Assembly (NCBI GenBank): GCA_009363875.1
Contig: CM018695.1
Coordinates: 47,663,161-47,727,160, forward strand
Reading direction: 5' to 3'
Length of the DNA stretch: 64,000 bases
Origin: Mikania micrantha
Taxonomy: Eukaryota > Streptophyta > Magnoliopsida > Asterales > Asteraceae
Shown here: in pieces, positions 47,570-58,338 of the stretch
How the letters are laid out: every line of letters starts with the position of its first letter
Numbering within the stretch: the first letter of the stretch is position 1
Position numbers and translations under genes: made by a program
Notes under the pieces: generated by a model
Databases searched by the model: none
What the model was told of the DNA's origin: nothing
Seen by the model: the letters and a program-made list of their open reading frames with translations, nothing else

Positions 47570-47640
<71 letters not shown>
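47398..47640. repeat. Microsatellites: (TA)n(CA)n and (AAT)n
   Basis: TA repeats pass into CA repeats at 47398-47434, and about 30 AAT/ATA triplets run from about 47540 to 47640. In the 5' LTR the matching sites (about 24487-24510 and 24619-24648) are much shorter and have no CA run. The Ile-rich frame across it is a repeat artefact. Confidence 0.95.
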
Positions 47641-48446
47641 GACATCAAGTTTATAAAAGGAATTTTTATAAAATCTTATGTCTTATACAAAATTCTAAAT
47701 TTAAAGATTCTAAAATATTAAAAGTATATAAAAGATTTTAAAAAAGGTGGTTAAACTTAAGGGCTAAAAATGATTTTTCTTAAAACTAAAATTGTGAAAG
47801 GAAAAAGGTTATTTACAAACTGAAAAATGAAGAAACATCAGGACCATAATTGTAATAAACCGAAACCTCCCATCCCTCTCACCCATTCTCTCCGAATTGG
47901 GGACCCGTCGACCCAGGACCTGATTCGTGACCCATTTTCTATTTTTGAGCATTCCAAATCAAATCCCGTTCAACCAGGGATTGATTTGATTCGGATTCGA
48001 ACGCGTTAACCAAATAAATCAACAATTAACAATCCAAATTTCAAATAAAAAGTGTGATTTAAATGTCTAAACATAGGAGATCTCGACCGGAAATAGTATT
48101 TGAATTGTGTGAGTATAAAACCTCATTCATATGATCAAAATTGGTTCCTTTAACCAAATGGAACTTGTCTGAACCTCGCACATCTCCAAACGAACCCATT
48201 TGAGCACGAAATCGGTTCTGGAACGCACGAACCTCACTGCTTAGCCGAATTCAATCGATTCGAAACCATTCCATGTAACCCAATCCACCACTCTACTCGG
48301 TTTTGGATGATGATTGATAGCCCTAACAATTTAGAGGCTTACCATCGACCTATTGATTGAATTTACAGGCTTACCATCTTGTGAATTGGGGCCGTTTGGT
48401 AATTTTGATATAAGAACTAAACGAATCGATTTCCAACAGCTAACCA

Positions 48447-48516
48447 TGGCCTAGCACAATGGTAAACTTCGTTCGTGCGGGCGCCTTGGTCCCAGGCTCG
48501 AAACCCGACGGGAGTG
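48447..48516 (+). other. tRNA-like segment in D 3' LTR
   Basis: TGGCCTAGCACAATGGTAA and AGGCTCGAAACCC correspond to the 29614 copy with several changes; both boxes are kept. Confidence 0.55.
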
Positions 48517-49836
48517 GGTTAACCCGATTTTATTTATATCATTTATTTTGAGTTTTTCATCCGTTTTGATTTATTTAAAAATTCTGAAAACTTCTAAAAC
48601 TCTTAAAAATTTATTTTCTTTTAAATCTGTTAAAGAAACTCATATTTCAGAAAATCATTTATATAAATTTAATCATAAAAGAAAGAATTAAAAATCATAT
48701 TCATGTTTTAAAATAAATGTATTTATTAAAAAACATGTTTTATCTTTCACAAATGATATAAAACACATTTGAAAATTTTAGTGTTTTAAATCAAGTCATT
48801 CTTCGTTTAGCATTCACGAATTATTTATACATTTTCTTTTATTTTATATACTAGACCAAGTTTAAATTATACATAAAATATTAATTAATTAAAAGAAAAA
48901 AAATAATTTTTATAAAATGTAATATAGAATATACGAGTGTGTGTATTGTTTTTTTAAAAAAAGATTTACTTTATTAAAGTATTACTATTTTCGAACCAAG
49001 TTTAGAAAACAAACTATAGAGTAATTTTAAATAATTATTAAACCAATGTCTTCATCCTTTATTAAATAATTACATAATCTATTTAATTAAAGGAAAAATC
49101 CATAAATGTTGATTTAAGTACTAAAATCCTTTAAGTTAGAAAATATGCATAATTTCATAGTTATTTTAAGTAATTGATATCATTACTCTAGATATATGTA
49201 TTGTAAATTTAAAATTAATATTTTTACACATAAGCGTTGGACATTATGTTTAAATACGTACACATGTAAAATTAAATACAAAAGGATGGAATTAGCTATT
49301 CAAATGCTATGCAATATTTAAAATTCAAATAGGATTATTTATTTGAAATGTTTTGTGACAATCCGGCATTTTCGGATTAACCCCGTTAACCGAAAGTTAA
49401 CGAAATCACAAAACTCGGTTGCTGAACCTTGTAACTTAAAAGGTTCGCTGGACACTAGATCGGAAGAAGAAGGCTTATTTGGGCTGTATAGATTGTAGGC
49501 CCAATCCTACTTTTATGAGACCCAATCTCTATAGTACAACTTTCTATTCGGCCCAAGTGGATTAATCCAGCCCAATGATATCCTCTTCGGCCCAACTTGT
49601 GACAATTTGATATTTTGGTTTAACTTCGTTAACCAAAAGTTAACGAAATCACAGGAAACCAAACAATATTAAATTAAAAAGGGATTAAATTGAATAAATA
49701 AGTTATATAACACTTAAACTACAAAGATTAAATTATAATTTCATGAAATACTATATTGAACATCAAAACAATAAGGATTAGGGGTATATTTTAATTAAAA
49801 TTTATAATTTTGACTTTGAGAAGTCAAAATTCGTCA

Positions 49837-49843
49837 TATATAA
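49837..49843 (+). promoter_or_regulatory. Putative TATA box in element B LTR
   Basis: CATATATAATGAGG, about 480 bp into the LTR and present in both copies. Position and sequence fit a plant TATA box; no transcript evidence. Confidence 0.35.
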
Positions 49844-50990
49844 TGAGGAAACCAAGAACCCAATGTAAATTCGAGCTAATAATCAAATTAAATGGTTATT
49901 AATCGTTACTATGATGATAATTATCATCAATTGCACGTTTAATTGCATGAATAATATCGAATTGAAACAAATAGCCACTCACAAGTCGAAACCGTCAACT
50001 ACAATCATTAAGATCATATAATGCGACCTTAATCGACCAAATTTCTACTCTAAAATCCTTATTCGGTCCCTTTAGTGTCTGTTTCACATTTCAATTAGAA
50101 GCAAGAAGTTACGGGAAGGAGATTTGGACCAAGGGTCGGCCGAAACTCAACCTAAAAGTCGAATCACTTCAATAGGGCATCAAACAAGGTAATAATCTAT
50201 TCCTACAGTACCTAAAAGGTCCGATTAAGGATAAACCAAACTCAATTTCGGGTTCTAAAAGCAAATTATACGATTTAGATTCTAGGGTTCTTACTAGAAA
50301 ACGATTTGGGGATTTTTACGAAATTGAAATTGTTAATCAAATTGAAACCTATAAGCAGCTTCGGAATATCATTTTAAAGGAAATCCCTATGACCATTGTA
50401 TCACATTATAACGAATTCATCAAGTTCATATGCTAGGGTTCTTGAGTTAAAGTGTTTTGGGGGTTTCGATCAAAACAAGTTTAAGAAACAAATTAAATTA
50501 TATAAACAGATTCAGAGTATTGCGTTTAATGAAAAACCCATCTCAATTTAAGGTTAAAATAACGATTTGTATTATCTCGAGTTCTAGGGTTTATAGATGA
50601 AAACGAATTGGGGGATTTTGATTTAAAGAAACTCGAAAATGAAATTAAATAACACAGAAGGGTTCGAAATTCTTTGTTTAATAAAACCCCCATGAATTTA
50701 CAGATTTAGGTAAGTGAATTTAACCAATTCGAATCAAGAGTTTGATAGTCATGTTCGAATCTCTTGGATGTACTATTTCTGTCGATTTATTTGAATGATA
50801 ATCAAATTAAATCCATGCCTGAACTCGTTCGGATGTTTGGAATAAAAGCCCTTTGGGTTTGGGATCAATTGGGTTCAAATGGTGGACCCATTTGGGCTTG
50901 ATGGCTTCGGTTTGGAGTTATCAAAGGGGACCGGGGTTTCTGTAGGTTAAAAGAATTAATTCTGGATTCATGTTGAGAAAACAAAAGCAG

Positions 50991-51050
50991 AGGAGCTGGT
51001 TTGAACCTAGGGAACTTGTCTGGGAGGTCATGGGTTTGACCCCATGCCTC
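50991..51050 (+). other. tRNA-like segment in element B 5' LTR
   Basis: GGGTTTGACCCC (B-box-like; GGGTTCGACCCC in the other LTR at about 60018) follows GAGCTGGTTTGAACCTAGGG. The A-box part is weak. It lies at almost the same fractional LTR position as the segment in A. Confidence 0.5.
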
Positions 51051-52245
51051 ACCCGTTTTTGGACTAAAAACCTATTTTAGTAATTTTATCATAAGTTGTC
51101 CGTTTCAACTCCGATTTAGTCCGTTCGAATTTCGTTGGAATCAGAATTTCATTCCGAACAAAATAAAATAATAAAATTTATATTTTAACCCAAAAACGAA
51201 ATCGCGTATAATTACGCTTAATTAAATAAAATCATAAACGATTATATGATTTTATTAAAAGATTTCAAAGTTACGCGTACATACGTATGCACATTTCTAA
51301 CAAATCTAACATACGTGTGTTGACACGTATGTGATTACACACATTAAGCGACATCCCGAATAACACAACGTTATTGTTTAAACACAGATTATTCGTAGAG
51401 GATTATCTACGCAACTCCACGTGTGTTTGATCATTCTACTTACAATCAAAGGTGCGTACACGGCCCTTTTCTACTTTTACTGTTTTGGGGGAGAAAACAT
51501 GCACAAACAAACACTTTTAGACACATATCACTTGCATGAGTTAGTTGTTTACTATAAGTGCGATCATAGCATAACAAGCCTAACATTATCGAACCGTTTA
51601 GTTTGCCGTAGTGCAAAGCGTGGTAGTTGAAGATAGATCTATTGCGTTTGACAAACCTCACTTGGTAGATGGGATCTACGCAAGTGTTTGACTAGCCAAT
51701 TCACATTACTATTGTTTGTGCTAGACAATAGTGGAAAGGCAACCAACATTAAAACAATCAGCTTCGGTGTCGACCGCTTATGTAAATAGTCCATAGCTAT
51801 CATGACTATGCAATGTGTGTTTTGTGATCAACAAACATGTGATTTCAAACAGTTGTTTCAAACAGTTATATTTACTTTGATAAACCTGTGTGTGCACCAA
51901 CCTTTGTGTTGACTATGCTTGCATGTTTTCTCAGGACGCTAAGGTACGAGATTCAGCAGGCAGGGACTAGAAGATCGAGTCTCATGCATCAATTACATTT
52001 CAGTTGTTTTGAATTTGGTTATTTAAAACATTGACATTGTAATTTACATTTGTGGTAAACATGATATTGGTTTACTTTTACAAACGCTTCCGCAACGTTA
52101 AAACTCTGAAATTTTACAACTAAGACCAAAGTTTATGTTTGAAAAGCATATAGAGGTCTTCGCTATGTCTAATGATCTGAGATCCTAGTTTGTCACGTCT
52201 CAAACGGTATGATTCCGTTAGTTGAAATTTGGGGGTGTGACAGAT

Positions 52246-52258
52246 TGGTATCATAGAC
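52246..52258 (+). other. Altered PBS of element B
   Basis: TGGTATCATAGAC against TGGTATCAGAGCC in A: two changes within an otherwise matching junction, so priming by the same tRNA may be weakened. Confidence 0.8.
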
Positions 52259-52374
52259 ATTAGTTATAGCGAACTAGGTTTGCATTTTGTAGACTTAGAC
52301 TATAACTGTTAGACATTAGACACTTGCTTATACGATAGTTGCATAGCTATTACATATGGTATTATGTAACAGAT

Positions 52375-53079
52375 ATGGCAGCATCATCTACACCTACTCA
52401 CACTAAGGAACAAATTGTAGCATTGTCAGACATCATGACAAGGAGGATCGAGTCAGTGGATGATACCATCCACTATGGGGAGGAAACACATATTCGACAA
52501 AGGGGGAACAACCAATATTGGCAATGGTTTCCTGACCTTATACGCAGCTGGGTGCATGAAGAACGAGTGCCACCACCACCAACTGCCAACACTACTAATA
52601 GCCTTTGGATGTTACCTGCTCTTGGACATCCACTAGAACAGACATTTGCTGCTTTTGTTGCATGCATGGAGCGTGAAATTCGCAACATGCGGGAAGTAGC
52701 AGGGATGATCACAGAGTTGCTCGAGAATAACAACTGGATGACACAGATGTGGGATAACCTCACTGGGGAGTTGGTTAGGACTAATGAGGAACATGCAAAT
52801 TTGGTGGAAACGATCTGGATGATGCGAGGGACGATCCTCGAACTCACTGCACGACTAGAAACTACTGAGTTACGTGTAGCTGTAGCCGAGGCAAGGGTTA
52901 AGGAAGCCAATGCACGGGCTGGTGCAGCGGCGATTGAAGCCTATATAGTGAGTGACTTGGCTGGGGAGGCCATGACCCTCATCACTGGGCACATGCGTTA
53001 CCAGCATGGTGCAGTGACTGGTCCAGCAGAACTGGAAGATTCATCATCAACTGTTGGTTCACCAATCGATGGAATCTAG
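52375..53079 (+). CDS. Extra ORF upstream of gag in element B (coiled coil)
   Basis: 234 codons from MAASSTPTHTKEQ, uninterrupted although pol is broken. The N-terminal part has several Trp (NNQYWQWFPDLIRSW) and a PPPP stretch. The second half is a long heptad-like helix (NLTGELVRTNEEH.., ARLETTELRVAVAEARVKE). It ends in a Ser-rich tail. No family recognised. Same slot as the 211-residue acidic ORF of A, but without the acidic repeats. The nucleotides just upstream (tatggtattatgtaac) match in both elements, supporting shared origin. Confidence 0.75.
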   Translation: MAASSTPTHTKEQIVALSDIMTRRIESVDDTIHYGEETHIRQRGNNQYWQWFPDLIRSWVHEERVPPPPTANTTNSLWMLPALGHPLEQTFAAFVACMEREIRNMREVAGMITELLENNNWMTQMWDNLTGELVRTNEEHANLVETIWMMRGTILELTARLETTELRVAVAEARVKEANARAGAAAIEAYIVSDLAGEAMTLITGHMRYQHGAVTGPAELEDSSSTVGSPIDGI

Positions 53080-53317
53080 TCATTTCATTTACTTTCTAGT
53101 TAACAAACTTATATGAGTGGGTTGTACTCATAAAAGTAGATTTCGTGTTTAGTTGTTTTGCATCTCTTTGACAAACAATTGTAAGCACTAGTTTATCATA
53201 AATGATTAAGAATTGTTACCTTAATGGCTATGGTAGTGTGTTACATTTACTTTATGCATGAATGATGATTATGCGATGGGTGTAGTCTCATTATGTATAT
53301 TTGTAAATATGAAGATC

Positions 53318-54439
53318 ATGGTTGGAGGAAACATTAACATGACCGCAACGGAACTTGAGGCACTTATTAACACTCGAATTACCGAGACAATCGCAAACTA
53401 TACGCAAACACACCAAACAGGACCACATGATCCAACGGGGGGACTGGTAAACCCACAAATGTGCACGTCCAAGACATTCTTGGACTGTAAACCACGTAAT
53501 TTCAAAGGATCGGAAGGAGCCATTGGACTTCTTCGATGGATTGAACAGTCAGAATCGGTGTTTGAGATGTGCAATTGTCAGGAAGAAAACAAGGTCAGAT
53601 ACGCTATTGGTACTTTGGAGGGTTCAGCCTTGACATGGTGGAACTCTAACGTACAGACACTCGGCTTGAATACAGCCAATGCTCTTACTTGGAACGGATT
53701 CAAAATCCTGTTGCAGGAGGAGTATTGTCCCCGTAATGAAATACAAAAACTTGAGGATGAATATTGGCAACTCAAGATGAAAGGTTCTAATATTGAGGAA
53801 TACACTACTCGATTCCAGCAATTAGCAAGACTTTTACCGCACAGGGCAACCCCGCCTAGCAAGTGGATCAAGAGATACATTGGAGGGCTGGTATCTCAGG
53901 TCCGAGAATTGATCACATCTGCAAATCCTACTACCATACAGCAAGCTGTTCGACTGGCATACCAACTGACTGCACAGGCGATGCAACGGGGAACATTACC
54001 CAAACGAACAGTAGCAGCTAAGGTGGGAGACCACAAAAGAAAATGGGATAGTATTGATTCCAAGAATTTCACTCAGCAGTCATTTCAGCAGAACCGCAAG
54101 CAGGAATCCAACAAGACCCATCACAATCCAAACAATAACCAACAGTCATCAGGAGGGTATAATGGTAAATACCCAAAGTGCAACAAATGTGGATTCCATC
54201 ACTTTAGGAATCAATGTGACAAGTACCGATGTCAGCGATGCCGAAAGATGGGTCACATAGCAAAAGACTGTCGAGGGGAACTGCAGGCAAGCCTACTCAA
54301 ATGGAGCAACACACAAAAAGGATGTTTTGAGTGTGGCATACCTGGACATTTCAAGAAGAAGTGCCCACAACTCACGAAAAGAAGGGCTAATGACATAACT
54401 ACAAAAGGAAACAGCAACAACAACACAAATGTTGCTTAG
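53318..54439 (+). CDS. Gag of element B, ended by an in-frame TAG
   Basis: 373 codons from MVGGNINMTATELEAL. It aligns with A's Gag through the domain (LLRWIEQSESVFEMCNC, TWWNSNVQTLGLN) and zinc knuckles CQRCRKMGHIAKDC and CFECGIPGHFKKKC. The TAG at 54437-54439 lies in the linker where A continues into protease, and the frame reopens in phase (NRAFVIGG). Gag itself is complete, so this element could still supply or use Gag. Confidence 0.88.
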   Translation: MVGGNINMTATELEALINTRITETIANYTQTHQTGPHDPTGGLVNPQMCTSKTFLDCKPRNFKGSEGAIGLLRWIEQSESVFEMCNCQEENKVRYAIGTLEGSALTWWNSNVQTLGLNTANALTWNGFKILLQEEYCPRNEIQKLEDEYWQLKMKGSNIEEYTTRFQQLARLLPHRATPPSKWIKRYIGGLVSQVRELITSANPTTIQQAVRLAYQLTAQAMQRGTLPKRTVAAKVGDHKRKWDSIDSKNFTQQSFQQNRKQESNKTHHNPNNNQQSSGGYNGKYPKCNKCGFHHFRNQCDKYRCQRCRKMGHIAKDCRGELQASLLKWSNTQKGCFECGIPGHFKKKCPQLTKRRANDITTKGNSNNNTNVA

Positions 54440-57400
54440 AACAGGGCTTTTGTGATTGGAGGACGTCAGGCACGGGAAGATCCCAACGTCGTTACGGGTA
54501 CGTTCCTCTTGAATAATCACTATGCCTCTATGCTATTTGATACTGGTGCAGACCGGAGTTTTGTATCTAGTTCATTTTCTAAGTTGCTAAATGTTAGTCC
54601 TACTGCCTTAGAAAACCCATACACTGTAGAACTAGCCGATGGCAAGTTAATTGTAGTAGAACACATTCTCAAAGGCTGTGTCCTTGACTTGATGGGTCAA
54701 ACACTGGAAATTGACCTGATGCCTATCACTTTAGGCATTTTTGATGTAGTTATTGGCATGGACTGGTTGTCGAAACACCAGGCTGAAATAGTATGCCATG
54801 AAAAGATCGTTCGTATACCTCTTTCACATGGGGAGACACTGTACGTACAAGGTGAGAAGAGCAGTACGCCACTGCGTCTCATATCTTGTATGAAAGCACA
54901 CAATTGTCTGCGTAAAGATCATACAGCAGTTGTAGCACTTATAACTGAGAAGCCGGTAGCTGAGAAGAAGATCGAAGACATCCCCGTAGTTTGTGAATTT
55001 CCTGAAGTATTTCTAGAAGACTTATCAGGATTACCGCCTATCAGACAAGTGGAATTTCGAATTGACCTTACACCAGACGCAGCACCGATAGCTAGGGCGC
55101 CTTATCGACTTGCACCATCTGAGATGCAAGAGTTATCTACACAACTGCAGGGGTTGTTGGATAAGGGCTTCATAGGACCTAGTTTTTTCACAGTGGAGAG
55201 CCCCAATCCTAATTGTTAAGAAAAAGGACGGGACTTTCCGTATGTGCATTGATTACCGGGAACTTAACAAGGTTACCATAAAAAAACTGGTATCCGTTAC
55301 CTCGAATTGACGATCTGTTTGATCAGTTGAAAGGTTCGAGTTACTACTCGAAGATTGATCTCAGATCGGGTACCATCAACTCAAAGTCCAAGAAAAAGAT
55401 ATTCCGAAGACAACATTTAGGACGCACTATGGCCATTATGAATTCTTGGTCATGCCATTTGGATTGACGAACGCTCCAGCAGTATTCATGGATCTCATGA
55501 ATCGAGTCTGCAAACCTTATCTTGATAAGTTTGTCATTGTTTTCATTGATGACATTCTCGTCTATTCTCAGACTGAGGAGGAGCACGCTGAACATCTTCA
55601 ATTGCTGTTAGAATTACTGAAACAAGAACAATTGTACGCGAAGTTCTCGAAATGTGACTTCTGGATGCGAGAAGTTCAATTCTTGGGTCATATAGTCAAT
55701 GAAAAGGGCATACATGTTGATCCAGCAAAAATTGAAGCGATTAAGAATTGGGAAGCACCAAAAACCCCTACCGAAGTACGAAAATTCCTTGGGTTGGTGG
55801 GTTATCATCGACGATTCATTAAAGGTTTCTCAAAGATCGTTCAACCACTTACTGCCCTCACTCACAAAGGGATGAAGTATAACTGGACGGATAAACAGGA
55901 AGCTGCATTTCAGCTATTGAAACAGAAACTCTGCAGTGCATCGATTTTGTCCTTACCGGAAGGAACATAAGACTTTGTGGTGTATTGTGACGCATCTGCA
56001 CAGGGTTTGGGATGTGTGTTGATGCAACGTGATAAAGTGATTGCATACGCTTCAAGGCAACTACGACCACAAGAAAAGAATTACACTACTCACGACTTGG
56101 AATTAGGAGCAGTGGTTTTTGCCTTGAAGATTTGGAGGCATTATTTATATGGAACCAAGTGTACGTTTTACACTGATCATAAGAGTCTGCAACATATCTT
56201 TGATCAGAAGGAGCTTAATATGAGACAGCGATGGTGGGTCGAGTTATTGAACGACTACGAATGCGCAATCAAATATCATCCGGGAAAAGCTAATGTGGTA
56301 GCTGATGCTTTAAGCAGAAAAGACACAACATCAACAAGACGGGTTCGCACACTTATGATGACGACACATACTGATTTACCTGACAAGGTACGCAGTGCTC
56401 AGCTTGAAGCCTTAGAAAAGGATAACTTGGAACAGGAATCCTTACGAGGAATGGAGGAACAATTGGATGTTAAGCCTGATGGACTCGTTGTTTCATTAAT
56501 CGGCTTTGGATACCTTTGCACGGTGGTCTAAGGGAACTCGTGATGGATGAAGCGCACAAATCCAGATATTCAGTCCATCCGGGGTCAGACAAAATGTATC
56601 ATGACTTGAAGGCACTGTATTGGTGGCCTCACATGAAAGCTGACATTGCTAGGTACGTTAGCAAATGTTTGACTTGTTCGAAAGTCAAAGTTGAATACCA
56701 GAAACCATCTGGTTTACTGCAACAACCAGAGATACCGATGTGGAAATGAGAACAGATTTCAATGGATTTTATTACTAAGTTACCCCGTACACCAAGTGGT
56801 TGTGATACGATATGGGTAATTGTCGATCGATTAACGAAATCTGCACATTTTCTAGCAATTAAGGAAACTGACAAAATGGAGAAATTGACTCGTATTTACA
56901 TCAAGGAAGTGGTAGCACGGCATGGCGTGCCAATCTCTATCATAGCAGATCAGGATGCCTGTTTTACTTCAAACTTTTGGAAATCACTCCATAAGTCCTT
57001 GGGGACTTGTTTAGACATGAGTATTGCCTATCATCCGCAAACCGACGGCCAAAGTGAACGTACAATTCAAATGCTCGAGGATATGTTACGAGCTTGTGTC
57101 ATTGATTTTGGTGACACCTGGGAAAACCACTTACCGTTAGTGGAATTCTCTTACTATAATAGTTATCATACAAGTATTCAGGCAACGCCGTTTGAAGCCT
57201 TTTATGGTCGTAAATGTCGTTCACCAGTTTGCTGGGCTGGAATTGGTGATAGTCAGATAATAGGTCGTGAACTAGTACACGACACGACAGAGAAGATAGT
57301 TCAAATCCGGAACCGTATGGCAGCGGCCCGGGATCGACAAAAGAGTTACGCAGACAAACGTCGCAAGCCGTTGGAATTTCAAGTCGGAAACCGAGTTCTT

Positions 57401-57832
57401 CTAAAAGTATCACCTTGGAAAGGTGTGATATGATTCGGCAAGCGCGGGAAGCTTAGCCCACGCTACGTAGGACTTTTTGAGGTTCTGAAAAGGATTGGTC
57501 CGGTTGCGTATCAACTACAATTACCGGATGAACTCAGTGGAGTTCATGATGTCTTTCATGTTTCAAATTTAAAGAAATGTCTTCTTGATGAGACATTGAT
57601 TGTATCACTGGAGGAAATACAAGTAGATGAACAGTTACGATTCATTGAAGAACCAGCTGAAATCATGGACCGAGAGGTCAAACAACTCAAACAAAACAAG
57701 ATCCCGATAGTCAAAGTTCGTTGGAATTCAAGACGTGGACCTGAATTCACATGGGAAAGAGAAGATCAAATGATAAAGAAGTATCCTCATCTGTTCAAAA
57801 CAACAACTGCAAACACTGTGAAGACACGTTAA
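54440..57832 (+). pseudogene. Pol of element B, multiple lesions
   Basis: In order: protease (LFDTGADRSF) and the start of RT open to about 55190; frame changes near 55190, 55280 and 55370, judged against A; RT core with FIDDILVYS; TAA 55968-55970; RNase H (YCDASAQGLGC); frame change near 56481; integrase zinc site; TGA 56747-56749 where A has Trp; integrase core (IVDRLTKSAHF, QSERTIQ); TGA 57431-57433 where A has Arg; then an uninterrupted chromodomain-like tail to the TAA at 57830-57832. This copy cannot make a working Pol. Its chromodomain tail, unlike A's, is in frame. Confidence 0.93.
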
Positions 57833-58338
57833 ATTTCGGGACGAAATTTCCTTCAACAAGGGGATGATGTGATGCTTCACACATCAACACTTCATATTTT
57901 AAACGGTAAGCACAAACATTTTATGCAATTGGTTTTGTTACAAACATTTGTGCTATATTACATTCTATGTGCTACATTTCATATGTTACATGTTATGGTA
58001 GTACATACATGATTAGTTTCAAACATTTTCTATGTGCGAGGATACATAGTACAAACAATTACGAACATTCATTATGTGAAAGATTACATAGCACACTATG
58101 ATCAAACACAAACAGTTACAGTTAGGTGTACTAACTGGTGTGCACGCAAACAATTACATAGAACGATCACATTTAGGTGTTATGTTGCAAACATTGGGTT
58201 TTGTGTGTGAGTACACACAAGCACACAAAATGATCAGACATCACACAAACACTTACAATTTGAACTCGCAAGTAGTTTCCTAACTACTTCTAACACTAAG
58301 CAATTTTCGGGACGAAAATTCCTTCAACAAGGGGATGA
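57831..58338 (+). promoter_or_regulatory. Duplicated stem-loop and polypurine tract module of element B
   Basis: 57831-57849 AAATTTCGGGACGAAATTT and 58302-58320 AATTTTCGGGACGAAAATT are each followed by CCTTCAACAAGGGGATGATG. The first overlaps the pol stop codon; the second abuts the 3' LTR at 58339. The 450-bp spacer is noncoding, with ACAAACA-rich sequence shared with A. Confidence 0.8.

Larger units (their letters stand above)
49354..52242 (+). mobile_element. 5' LTR of element B
   Basis: Starts TGTGACAATCCGGC and ends GGGGGTGTGACA. The first about 60 bp recur in diverged form at 49597-49655. A TATATAA at 49837-49843 is a possible TATA box. A tRNA-like segment lies at about 50991-51050. 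The frame around 50165-50435 is open in the other LTR copy (59158-59421) but is only an LTR chance frame. Confidence 0.93.

Noticed and set aside
47529..47741. Poly-Ile frame
   Set aside because: Translation of the (AAT)n microsatellite.
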